Shown here one piece after another: positions 1 to 6,209 of a stretch of 10,054 bases of DNA. Origin of the DNA: an uncultured bacterium (GTDB lineage Bacteria; Bdellovibrionota_C; UBA2361; CAKMMH01); assembly GCA_927798255.1 (NCBI GenBank), contig CAKMMH010000052.1:1-10054 (forward strand), in the 5' to 3' direction. Every line of letters starts with the position of its first letter. Position 1 is the first letter of the stretch. Below the pieces are notes generated by a model, which was not told where the DNA came from, did not search any database, and saw nothing but the letters and a program-made list of their open reading frames with translations. The position numbers were made by a program, and so were the translations under genes.

Positions 1-10
1 TAGACCTGAG

Positions 11-1081
11 ATGGTTAAGTTTAGTAAGAATGATTTACAAAGTAATGATAAAACTCTTTTTAATATAGGTATTGGGGAACTTAAAAAATATTCATTTCAA
101 GGTTGCATGACAAAACTTTTATTTGAATTAGAAAGTTTAACAGGAGCTAGACCTGTAATGCCTACACTTTCTTACGGACAACGTTTTGCAAATATAGTGT
201 GTACGACTGCAAGCTCTGAAATACAAGATAATTTAAAAATAGGTGATAAGTTTAATATATTTTTAAAATCGTATCATGTTCTTGAACCTAGTGCTTTAAA
301 ATTTATTTATTTAGCAAATGATTTAAAAAGGAAAGAAGGGGCGCTTACTGTAGGAAGAGAGCTTGCACTTTCATCTCATGGAACGTTAAATTTATTTCAT
401 GTTTGTGAAAAAGAAAATGAGCAAGAAGATTCACTATTAAATTTAAAGAAATTAAAAGATAGTATTTCTGATACTAATAATAATTATCATTTTGATGTTA
501 AGGTAAAGACAGGAAAAGTTTTAAGCTCATTTATTAGAGAAGTGCAAGAAGGGTATTATGATGTTTCGTTAATTGATGCTTCAAATGTTAATAGCAAAAT
601 TAATGTTCAAAAATTAAGAAATATGATTAAGAATATTTTAATCTTAGCTGGTGTTCCTGTGCTTATTGGAAATAGTATGAATAAAAATATTAATAAAGTT
701 TTAATATGTACTAGGTGTGGTGAGCCAGGGAAAGTTGTATTAAATTTTGGTGCAAGACTTTCAAGACATTTAACTTCAAAAGTTACTTTATTTAATGTTT
801 TAGATAATAAAATTAATAAGGAAAATTTAAATAAGTTAAAAGCTATAAGTAGTTTAGAGCAAGGAAAAACGCTTTTTAATATATATAATATTAAAAGCGA
901 TATAAAAGTTACTCAAGGTAATTTTGAAACAGAAACTTTAAATGAAGTTTTTACAAATGATTATAATTTAACGATATTAGGTGCGCCTATCGATCAAGAA
1001 AAAGAAGTCATGGAACTGATTAAAAAAATTATATTAACAACAAAAAGTAGTGTGCTTATTGTACCATCGTCTGCATCATGA
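11..1081 (+). CDS. tandem universal stress protein (UspA)-like protein
   Basis: The protein is 356 aa. Two regions follow the UspA alternating beta/alpha plan. In domain 1 (about residues 95-222), KRKEGALTVGRELALSSHG then LNLFHV match the first helix and strand, FIREVQEGYYDVSLIDAS matches the usual 'DLIVMG' strand, and ILAGVPVLIG matches the closing 'CPVLVV' strand. Domain 2 (about 226-353) repeats this: KVLICTRCGEPG, VTLFNV, NDYNLTILGAP, and TTKSSVLIVPSS. A canonical G-x2-G-x9-G nucleotide loop is not clear in either copy, so ATP binding is doubtful. Residues 1-94 match no family I recognise and carry no signal peptide or membrane segment. The frame is open to the left window edge, so the ATG at 11 is only the first visible start. 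USP proteins are cytoplasmic stress-response factors. The tandem USP call is an inference from fold pattern; the sequence is strongly diverged. Confidence 0.65.
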   Translation: MVKFSKNDLQSNDKTLFNIGIGELKKYSFQGCMTKLLFELESLTGARPVMPTLSYGQRFANIVCTTASSEIQDNLKIGDKFNIFLKSYHVLEPSALKFIYLANDLKRKEGALTVGRELALSSHGTLNLFHVCEKENEQEDSLLNLKKLKDSISDTNNNYHFDVKVKTGKVLSSFIREVQEGYYDVSLIDASNVNSKINVQKLRNMIKNILILAGVPVLIGNSMNKNINKVLICTRCGEPGKVVLNFGARLSRHLTSKVTLFNVLDNKINKENLNKLKAISSLEQGKTLFNIYNIKSDIKVTQGNFETETLNEVFTNDYNLTILGAPIDQEKEVMELIKKIILTTKSSVLIVPSSAS

Positions 1082-1139
1082 GAATTTATATTATGTTTTT
1101 TATAATGACCTTTCGTAAGGATAATAAAATAAAGATAAT

Positions 1140-1171
1140 AAAAAAAAGAGAGAAGATAAAATATATCTTCT
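1140..1171 (-). terminator. intrinsic terminator of the minus-strand membrane gene
   Basis: AGAAGATA (1151-1158) and TATCTTCT (1164-1171) form an 8-bp stem with a 5-nt loop. Read on the minus strand, the hairpin is followed after three bases by a run of eight T (the A-run at 1140-1147). It lies about 45 nt downstream of the minus-strand gene's stop at 1216. No comparable T-run follows on the plus strand, so it should not terminate the upstream USP-like gene. Confidence 0.65.
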
Positions 1172-1200
1172 TATCTTGATGCTTGAAAGGAGGCTTTTAG

Positions 1201-1296
1201 TTGCGATATATAAAACTAGCTTTCGAAAGAAAGCGTAGTCTTATCTTTAAATTTGTTAGCCACTTGGCGAATCATCTCACCGTCTTTAAAAAGTGA
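1201..1296 (+). CDS. possible 31-aa basic peptide with strong ribosome binding site
   Basis: AAAGGAGG at 1186-1193 is one of the best Shine-Dalgarno matches in the window and lies 7 nt before a TTG codon. That codon opens a 31-codon frame ending in TGA at 1294-1296. The predicted peptide begins MRYIKLAFERKRSLIF and is rich in Lys/Arg and hydrophobic residues. It lies antisense to the last 80 bases of the minus-strand membrane gene, so its composition may simply mirror that gene. I recognise no family. It is kept only because of the ribosome binding site; a chance match is quite possible. Confidence 0.2.
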   Translation: MRYIKLAFERKRSLIFKFVSHLANHLTVFKK

Positions 1297-1548
1297 TTGC
1301 ACCATAGCACATGCTATAGAGAACAATCCAATTCGAATAATCCAAAGAGGAAAAATCGGAAGTAATGTGTAAACTATAAGCGAAACAATTGCGATTGAAC
1401 TAAACACTAACCATATGATTTTGAGATCTTCATAAATTTTAATATGAAAGTACTCAAACATCACAGCTATAGCAGCAAAAACTTTTATAAGCAGATATAA
1501 AATTGCTTCTGTTAAAAGTAATGCTATTGCAAAGTATACCCAAGTCAT
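1216..1548 (-). CDS. small three-helix inner-membrane protein, unknown function
   Basis: The protein is 110 aa with three likely membrane helices (about residues 4-32, 43-64 and 66-87), followed by a charged cytoplasmic-type tail (KDGEMIRQVANKFKDK). The ATG at 1548 is supported by GAAAGGG (minus strand, 1563-1557) with 8-nt spacing. I do not recognise the family and no catalytic motif is visible. The gene is monocistronic, is followed by a good minus-strand terminator, and is transcribed away from another small membrane protein gene across a roughly 320-bp region. A short hairpin GCTTTC-GAAA-GAAAGC (1219-1234) overlaps the last codons. It is real as a gene given the ribosome binding site, terminator and coherent hydrophobic pattern. 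Its function is unknown. Confidence 0.7.
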   Translation of the reverse strand: MTWVYFAIALLLTEAILYLLIKVFAAIAVMFEYFHIKIYEDLKIIWLVFSSIAIVSLIVYTLLPIFPLWIIRIGLFSIACAMVQSLFKDGEMIRQVANKFKDKTTLSFES

Positions 1549-1737
1549 AATTAAAACCCTTTCGTATTAAATAACAAATGTAAAAACCGTTTTAGCCTTA
1601 TGGTCGCATATTATCCAATCGTTTTAAATATCAAAATATTATATATGATTAATAAAATGAATTTTTTGTGTTTTAAAAAGCTTGAATTTTGACATTAATA
1701 GAACAAAAAGGAGTATATGCAAATTTAAATTCTTCTA

Positions 1738-1766
1738 TTTACACAATGATGTAAAAATTATATTCT
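1738..1766 (+). promoter_or_regulatory. candidate sigma-70 promoter for the 1871 gene, overlapping an inverted repeat
   Basis: TTTACA (1738-1743, 5 of 6 consensus) is separated by 17 bp from TATTCT (1761-1766, 4 of 6). The inverted repeat TTACA-N6-TGTAA (1739-1754) overlaps the -35 box. GATGTA (1748-1753) and TACATC (1766-1771) form a second one across the spacer and -10. A bound protein here would affect initiation. This is a motif-level prediction only. Confidence 0.35.
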
Positions 1767-1804
1767 ACATCCTAAGGTGGTTTGCTTTTTCTAAAGTAAT
1801 TCTC

Positions 1805-1831
1805 TTACATGTAATTGTACATTGACGTCAA
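1805..1831. promoter_or_regulatory. two perfect 10-bp palindromes, possible operator pair
   Basis: TTACATGTAA (1805-1814) and TTGACGTCAA (1822-1831) are both perfect palindromes with centres 17 bp apart, 40-66 bp before the GTG start at 1871. The first shares the TTACA/TGTAA half-sites of the inverted repeat at 1739-1754. This suggests a regulator with that half-site preference. An alternative reading uses TTGACG (1822-1827) and TATAAG (1846-1851) as a promoter, but that would place the transcript start inside the ribosome binding site. Confidence 0.3.
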
Positions 1832-1870
1832 TTTAATAAAATTCATATAAGGTTGAAAGGAGAAGATAAG

Positions 1871-2176
1871 GTGATTTTCCTACTTTCTGTCTGTATTAAT
1901 ATGGTTGTGATGTTAATTTGCACAAATATCATGTTAGAATGGCTTTATATTTCTTCTAAGTTAAAATGGTTTTATACTGGTTCTAAGAGGAGGGGTATTG
2001 ATATTTTCAGCCATTACATTACAATTACGACTTTGCTGGTTGTTGATGTATTGCTGATGAATTTTGATGAAAGCTATAATGTTTTTTATAAGGACGCCCT
2101 TTCGGGAGCCCTAGTCATATTTGGAATAGCAGTGGGAGCTTCGATTGTTATGTTTTATTATGAGTATTTCAAATGA
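1871..2176 (+). CDS. small three-helix membrane protein, unknown function (GTG start)
   Basis: A longer frame can be opened at TTG 1853, but the ribosome binding site AAAGGAG (1856-1862) would then lie inside it. It sits 8 nt before GTG 1871, so 1871 is the better start, giving 101 aa. The protein begins with a hydrophobic helix (residues 2-24), has a polar, basic loop (GSKRRG near 37-42), and two more hydrophobic segments (about 48-64 and 76-97), ending in MFYYEYFK. I recognise no family. It could be a small inner-membrane subunit or holin-like protein, but nothing in the sequence decides this. It is monocistronic: an intrinsic terminator follows 50 nt downstream. Inverted repeats upstream suggest regulation. 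Confidence 0.65.
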   Translation: MIFLLSVCINMVVMLICTNIMLEWLYISSKLKWFYTGSKRRGIDIFSHYITITTLLVVDVLLMNFDESYNVFYKDALSGALVIFGIAVGASIVMFYYEYFK

Positions 2177-2223
2177 AAAGCTTAAAGCTCTTAAAATGAT
2201 GAACCATGGTTAAAATGAACTCT

Positions 2224-2287
2224 GAGAGAGTGGATGATGCTAGCTTGCTAGTCCATTCTCTCTTATCCTATCTTTTTTATTTTTTTC
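2224..2287 (+). terminator. intrinsic terminator after the 1871 gene
   Basis: GAGAGAGTGGA (2224-2234) pairs with TCCATTCTCTC (2252-2262) in an 11-bp stem with one G-U pair. The loop contains a CTAG-CTTG-CTAG mini-hairpin. T-rich tracts follow at 2272-2286. About 9 nt separate the stem from the first T-run, longer than usual, so efficiency is uncertain. Confidence 0.6.
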
Positions 2288-2487
2288 CTCTTATAGTTTA
2301 TTATTTTTACTAGATATTAAATGTAAATTTATCAAAAATCTCTCTTTTACTACTTTAGTACTTTATATATTTTTTTTTTTCTCTTTATAGTTTCTAATTC
2401 TTTATTATCAGTTTCTTTAATTTTATTAATAGTTATATATTTTATATATTCTATTTATATATTCAGTATATGATTTTTATTATTTGT
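2288..2487. other. AT-rich spacer, no gene seen
   Basis: With 2177-2287, which holds the terminator, this forms a 311-bp non-coding stretch. It is almost entirely A/T, with an 11-base T run ending at 2380. TATGAT at 2469-2474 (5 of 6 to the -10 consensus) lies about 14 nt before tRNA-Gln and may be its -10 box. No good -35 box is visible. Confidence 0.5.
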
Positions 2488-2559
2488 TGGCCGGTCGCCA
2501 AGTGGTAAGGCTCTGGATTCTGATTCCAGCATCCGCAGGTTCGAATCCTGCTCGGCCAG
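2488..2559 (+). tRNA. tRNA-Gln (anticodon CTG)
   Basis: The 72-nt cloverleaf is complete. The 7-bp acceptor stem TGGCCGG/TCGGCCA has one G-U pair, and the D arm is GCC-AAGTGGTAA-GGC. The anticodon stem CTGGA/TCCAG carries loop TTCTGAT, giving anticodon CTG. The T arm is GCAGG-TTCGAAT-CCTGC and the discriminator is G. The layout, including the U1-A72 pair, closely matches E. coli tRNA-Gln(CUG). The 3' CCA is not encoded (the gene is followed by TTTTTT), so a CCA-adding enzyme is required. The anticodon reads CAG; a separate TTG-anticodon tRNA would be expected elsewhere. Confidence 0.95.
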
Positions 2560-2902
2560 TTTTTTGTATTTATGCCTGATTTTTTCAATATTGTTCATAA
2601 TTTCAAATACTTTTTTATTTATTTTTTATATTTTCATATTGTAATTTTTCTCAAAATATGTAGGATCTTTGTAGTGCAAGAAGGCTTTTTGGTTTTTTAA
2701 ATGAATTAAATAAAACATAGTTTTCTTTTCTATGTAATTTCTTTTTCATGTTATTTTTATTGTTAATTTTAGTTGGTGATCACTAATTTTAAGTTTTTCA
2801 TGACGGGGTTTTCTTTATAGTTTAGCTCTTTTAAAAAAATAGCTTTTTTGTAGTATCTAATTTTTTAAGGAATTAACCTATTGAATATAAGGATGTTTAA
2901 GT
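2560..2902. other. AT-rich ftsZ upstream region
   Basis: The 343 bp hold no coding frame of note. Visible elements are T-rich tracts just after the tRNA, a weak hairpin ACATAG/CTATGT (2715-2735), and a near-palindrome TTGGTGATCACTAA (2773-2786) with an 8-bp core. TATAGT (2816-2821) could be a -10 box for ftsZ, but its -35 is poor. AAGGA (2889-2893) is the ftsZ ribosome binding site. Confidence 0.45.
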
Positions 2903-4084
2903 ATGAATGATTTAACGGAAAAACTTAGAGAAAGTAAGGCTGTTATAAAAGTATTTGGTATTGGTGGTGCAGGTGTTAATGCTGTTAATAATATGCTAAC
3001 AAGCGGTTTAGAAGGGGTTCAGTTTTATGCTGCAAATACAGATGCTCAAGCGTTATTATCAAGCAAAGCCCCAGAAAAAATTCAGATAGGTGGAGAAGTT
3101 ACAAAGGGGCTTGGAGCAGGAGCTGATCCTGATGTTGGATATGCAGCCGCTAAAGAAAGTGTAGAAGAAATTAGAAAAGCATTAGAAGGTGCAGATATGG
3201 TATTTGTTACTGCCGGAATGGGTGGTGGAACAGGTACGCTTGGTGCTTCAGTTGTTGCAGAGGTTGCAAGAGAGATTGGGTGTTTAACAGTTGGTGTTGT
3301 AACTAAGCCATTCCTTTTTGAAGGAAAGAGAAGAGCAAAAAATGCTGAACGTGGTATCGAAGAATTAAAGAAAACTGTAGATACATTAATTACGATTCCT
3401 AACCAGAGATTATTATCAATTGCAGGAAGAAATACTTCACTAATTGATACATTTAAAAAGGCTGATGATATTCTTTATCAAGCAGTTAAAGGTATAAGTG
3501 ATTTAATCATTTTCGAAGGTCTAGTTAATGTTGACTTTGCGGATGTTAGAGCTGTAATGTCAGAAATGGGTATGGCTATGATGGGTGCTGGTTCTGCTAC
3601 TGGTGATAACCGCGCTGTTGAAGCTGCAGAGAAAGCAATTTCTAGTCCACTTCTAGAGGATATTTCAATTCATGGAGCAAGAGGTGTTCTTATCAATATT
3701 ACTGCTTCTCCTGATGTTACACTTCAAGAAGTTAATGAGGCTGCAGAACTTATTCAAGCTGAAGCTCATGAAGATGCAAACATTATTTGGGGTATGGTAA
3801 TTGATCCAGATCTTCAGGATGAGGTAAGGGTAACAGTTATTGCTACAGGATTTGCAGATACTATGGAAGTTAAGCCAAGTCCTATCAAGAATGCAGTTAA
3901 TGATGATAGACCAAGATTCCCATCTTTTTGGCAACCAAAAAATGTTGTAAATGACAACAATCAAGGAATGTCATCTCAAAGTGGTGTGAGAGTTAATAAA
4001 GTACCAGTAATAGGTAGTAGTATTAGTAATGACGACCATGGTATACCTCCATTTCTTAGAAAAGATATGGATAAACAAAAATAA
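2903..4084 (+). CDS. ftsZ: cell division protein FtsZ
   Basis: FtsZ is the tubulin-like GTPase that polymerises at midcell and organises the division ring. The 393-aa protein is full length for the family. The nucleotide-binding start [17 protein letters not shown] is at 15-31, the G-box GGGTGTL at 107-113, and the synergy loop NVDFADVR at 209-216, where the aspartates needed for GTP hydrolysis across the interface are kept. A variable linker runs about 318-378. The C-terminal peptide GIPPFLRK (380-387) is the site that binds membrane tethers and regulators such as FtsA, ZipA or MinC in known systems. One oddity: the last glycine of the usual GGGTGTG box is Leu113, followed by GAS instead of AAP. 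The start is the ATG at 2903, with AAGGA at 9-nt spacing. No ftsA or ftsQ lies upstream; the gene follows a tRNA, and a DciA-family gene begins 26 bp downstream. Confidence 0.97.
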   Translation: MNDLTEKLRESKAVIKVFGIGGAGVNAVNNMLTSGLEGVQFYAANTDAQALLSSKAPEKIQIGGEVTKGLGAGADPDVGYAAAKESVEEIRKALEGADMVFVTAGMGGGTGTLGASVVAEVAREIGCLTVGVVTKPFLFEGKRRAKNAERGIEELKKTVDTLITIPNQRLLSIAGRNTSLIDTFKKADDILYQAVKGISDLIIFEGLVNVDFADVRAVMSEMGMAMMGAGSATGDNRAVEAAEKAISSPLLEDISIHGARGVLINITASPDVTLQEVNEAAELIQAEAHEDANIIWGMVIDPDLQDEVRVTVIATGFADTMEVKPSPIKNAVNDDRPRFPSFWQPKNVVNDNNQGMSSQSGVRVNKVPVIGSSISNDDHGIPPFLRKDMDKQK

Positions 4085-4110
4085 TTATAAATTCTAAATA
4101 GAATACGGTT

Positions 4111-4503
4111 ATGACATACGAAGAAAGAGAAACTAAGTATTATGAATCTGAAGAGTTGAAACATGGATTAAGAAATAATACTGATAAAGTTTCTCTTTTT
4201 CGTTTAAAAAGGCAAGCAGAAACTCCTCAAAGATTCGTTTCCTCATTTCTTTCTCAAAGAGGTCTAGAACCTAAAATGGCTGAGTATCGTTTTGTTAATA
4301 ATTGGAGCCAAATTGTAGGCGAGGGAATAGCAGCGCATGCAAAGCCAATGATGCTTAAAAATAGAATCCTTTATATTGGTGTTTCTAGCGCATCTTGGAT
4401 GCAAGAATTATCATTTCAAAAAATGTTTATTTTATCAAAGCTAAATGAATTTTTCGGCCAAAAAAATAGAGTTATTGATCTCAAGTTTATCTCTAATAAA
4501 TAA
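4111..4503 (+). CDS. dciA: DciA-family (DUF721) replicative helicase loader-like protein
   Basis: The protein is 130 aa and soluble. Residues 40-128 carry the DUF721/DciA pattern: W65-x2-IVG-x2-IAAHAKP (65-79), then RILYIGVSSASWMQEL (85-100), and a C-terminal KLNEFFGQKNRVIDLKF. This is the KH-like fold of DciA, which loads the DnaB replicative helicase in bacteria lacking DnaC/DnaI. The first 38 residues are charged and probably disordered; in better-studied DciA proteins the disordered region is C-terminal. It starts 26 bp after the ftsZ stop on the same strand with no terminator between, so cotranscription with ftsZ is likely. The ribosome binding site is weak (GAATACGG). The family call is firm; the helicase-loading role is carried over from studied members. 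Confidence 0.8.
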   Translation: MTYEERETKYYESEELKHGLRNNTDKVSLFRLKRQAETPQRFVSSFLSQRGLEPKMAEYRFVNNWSQIVGEGIAAHAKPMMLKNRILYIGVSSASWMQELSFQKMFILSKLNEFFGQKNRVIDLKFISNK

Positions 4504-4528
4504 ATTTGATAAAAATTATTATAATCAC

Positions 4529-4557
4529 TTTACTTTTTTTTATTTAATGTTTATACT
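4529..4557 (+). promoter_or_regulatory. promoter of tRNA-Gly
   Basis: TTTACT (4529-4534) is followed after exactly 17 bp by TATACT (4552-4557, 5 of 6 consensus). The predicted start, near 4564, lies about 12 nt before the tRNA 5' end. No obvious GC-rich stringent discriminator is present (AATTAAG). Confidence 0.55.
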
Positions 4558-4575
4558 AATTAAGTTCTTATGAAT

Positions 4576-4651
<76 letters not shown>

Positions 4652-4840
4652 TTCTTTTTTCTCCTTATAAATTTATCTTTTTAGTTAAAATTTGATTTTT
4701 CCCATTTTATATTCTAATTGTTCAGTTTATTATTTGATTAGGTATAAATTTTTTAGGAAACGTTTATTAATTTCAAATTACTTAATATAGACGTTACAAA
4801 GTAAGTTTGACTTAAATGAACTTGTAAGCACGTGGTTTTA
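4652..4840. other. AT-rich spacer before structured element
   Basis: This is the first part of a 441-bp stretch without a confident protein gene. T-rich sequence after tRNA-Gly may serve as its termination region. TATAAA (4743-4748), TATAGA (4786-4791) and TTGACT (4807-4812) occur, but none pairs with a good partner box at 16-18 bp. No coding signal is seen. Confidence 0.45.
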
Positions 4841-5037
4841 GCTAAGTAGTTATGATGACAATGCCCCAATGGGGCTACTTAAGCGAGCACAAAGTGCGAA
4901 GCGACATAGGCTGGAACGGAGACACACGAACGTGTGGCTGGCCAAGTAGACAAGCAATTTTGCGTATGCAAAATTGTACTGGATACTTGGTTGCACGAAG
5001 GAATCCCCCTACGTTGAACCTCGTTAGGGGGCACTAA
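4841..5037 (+). ncRNA. structured RNA-like element, copy 1, upstream of the permease gene
   Basis: This GC-rich island of about 197 nt sits in AT-rich surroundings with dense nested stems. The outer stem is GCTAAGTAG (4841-4849) with CTACTTAAGC (4875-4884, one bulge) around a CCCC-AAT-GGGG hairpin. Next come GCAC-AAA-GTGC (4887-4897), CACAC-GAAC-GTGTG (4923-4936), and CCAAGTA (4942-4948) with TACTTGG (4984-4990), which encloses CAATTTTGC-GTAT-GCAAAATTG (4955-4976). The last is CCCCCTA (5005-5011) with TAGGGGG (5025-5031). Copy 2 at 9156-9356 shares the short blocks between stems but not the stem sequences. A 61-codon frame (4852-5037) spans it but has no ribosome binding site and is explained by the repeats. 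GAATCCCCC near the 3' end recalls the ends of TnpB-associated omega RNAs, but no transposase or nuclease gene is adjacent. Identity is unresolved: OMEGA-type RNA, other mobile RNA, or 5' leader. Confidence 0.6.
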
Positions 5038-5092
5038 AATAAATTTTTGTATTAATTAGCGTTTCATTTATTTTTTTAGCGAGGTTGAAAGT

Positions 5093-6196
5093 TTGGAAGC
5101 CACTAATAAAAGTTTGAATATTAAAGGAAAATTAATTGCACCAAAATTATTACTATTGTTCTTTTTATCAATTGCAATTTTTGTATGTTATGCACTTCGT
5201 GATGTAGCATTTATGCTAGTTTTGTCTTATATGGTTGCGTATATAATTGACCCTGCACTTGATTTTTTAAAAACAAAAAAAATTCCAAGAAATATTGGAG
5301 TTTTTATGATGGTTGCAATTTTAATTTTATTAGTAGTTTTGTTCTTTCTTGTGTTAACACCATATTTTATAAAAGAAATATCAATTTTACAAAATAAAAT
5401 ACCAGATATCATTAAATTTTTTCAGAATAATTTTGAGAAATGCATTGCATATGCGCAGACAAAATTTCCAAATTTTAAAGTAGATGATTTTTCTCAAAAT
5501 AAAATTTTTTCAATGATTACTACTGAACATATTCAAAAGTTTTTACATGGCGTAACATCTACATTGCTTGCTGGTTATTCATATACTATGGCACTTGTTA
5601 ATGCATGTTTGTTTCCAATTTTTGCTTATTATTTTTGTGTTGATTTTGATAAAATTAATAAAGCATTTTTTAATTTAATTCCTAGGCAGTATAAAAAAGG
5701 TTTAAATAATTTATTATTAGATATAAATAAAGGAATTTCTGCATATTTAAGAGGGCAACTTCTTATTTGTTTTCTTTTATCAATTTTATATGCATTGGGG
5801 CTTTCAATAGTAGGAGTTGATTTGTGGCTTTTAATAGCAATTATTTCTGGTTTTGCAAATCTAATTCCATATCTTGGACCTTTCTTTGGATTTTGCTTTG
5901 CTACCATAATGGCTTTGGTTTCTGGTGGTGGTGTTGCAATGTTATTAGGAGTTTCAATAGTGTTTGGAGTAGTTTCATTTTTAGAAAGTATGTTTATAAC
6001 TCCAAAGATTCAAGGAAAAAACATCGGGCTTTCACCTCTTGCTATAATGCTTGCTTTAATTGCAGGGGCAAAAGTTTTAGGAATTTTTGGTATGCTTATA
6101 GCGATACCTTGTCTATCAGCATTAAAGGTAATTTTTAAATATTATTACAGTTATGCCATTTTAAAGACATTTCCTTACAGACGTGTTTCTAAGTAA
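5093..6196 (+). CDS. AI-2E/PerM family membrane permease (TTG start)
   Basis: This 367-aa polytopic membrane protein has two N-terminal hydrophobic stretches (about 18-33 and 37-53) and one at 66-91. A soluble segment (about 92-150) follows, then helices near 157-182 and 222-346. The family signature is clear: ANLIPYLGPFFG (255-266), then LESMFITPKIQG (297-308) and IGLSPLAIMLALIAG (311-325), ending in GIFGMLIAIP. It belongs to the same family as YdiK, PerM and TqsA. Members export small molecules or act as Na+/H+ antiporters; the substrate cannot be read from sequence. The TTG at 5093 is chosen because GCGAGG (5079-5084) lies 8 nt before it and it precedes the first helix by a normal distance. 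The gene starts 56 nt after structured element copy 1 and is convergent with a small acidic protein gene 13 bp downstream. Confidence 0.9.
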   Translation: MEATNKSLNIKGKLIAPKLLLLFFLSIAIFVCYALRDVAFMLVLSYMVAYIIDPALDFLKTKKIPRNIGVFMMVAILILLVVLFFLVLTPYFIKEISILQNKIPDIIKFFQNNFEKCIAYAQTKFPNFKVDDFSQNKIFSMITTEHIQKFLHGVTSTLLAGYSYTMALVNACLFPIFAYYFCVDFDKINKAFFNLIPRQYKKGLNNLLLDINKGISAYLRGQLLICFLLSILYALGLSIVGVDLWLLIAIISGFANLIPYLGPFFGFCFATIMALVSGGGVAMLLGVSIVFGVVSFLESMFITPKIQGKNIGLSPLAIMLALIAGAKVLGIFGMLIAIPCLSALKVIFKYYYSYAILKTFPYRRVSK

Positions 6197-6209
6197 CGAT
6201 AAATTGTTA

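Larger units (their letters stand above)
1549..1870. other. divergent intergenic region with candidate promoters and operators
   Basis: This 322-bp stretch separates the two divergent small membrane genes. It holds several inverted repeats (annotated separately) and one reasonable plus-strand promoter. TTGACA at 1689-1694 occurs, but no good -10 lies at the right distance. AAAGGAG at 1707-1713 is followed only by a three-codon frame (ATG at 1717). I see no RNA gene and no longer coding frame. Confidence 0.5.

Noticed and set aside
1707..1725. AAAGGAG followed by ATG CAA ATT TAA, a possible leader peptide
   Set aside because: Spacing is only 3 nt and the frame is three codons; no downstream gene is organised to use it.
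2288..2824. Repeated TCTT(T)ATAGTTT strings at about 2289, 2382 and 2811
   Set aside because: They are short, A/T-only apart from one C and one G, and in very AT-rich DNA, so chance recurrence is likely.
3665..4164. Minus-strand frames over the 3' half of ftsZ and the ftsZ-DciA junction
   Set aside because: They are shadows of ftsZ, with low-complexity Ile/Asn/Ser-rich translations and no ribosome binding sites.
4852..5037. 61-codon plus-strand frame across structured element copy 1
   Set aside because: There is no ribosome binding site, and the composition follows the RNA stems (GC-rich inverted repeats). The corresponding frame is not kept in copy 2.
4841..5037. Group I or group II intron fragment as the identity of the structured elements
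   Set aside because: I see no group II domain V-like hairpin and no group I P7 core sequences, and the elements lie between genes rather than inside one.
5824..6138. 104-codon plus-strand frame inside the permease gene
   Set aside because: It lies in an alternative frame of a clearly recognisable permease and its Trp/Phe/Cys-rich product is typical of a shadow frame.
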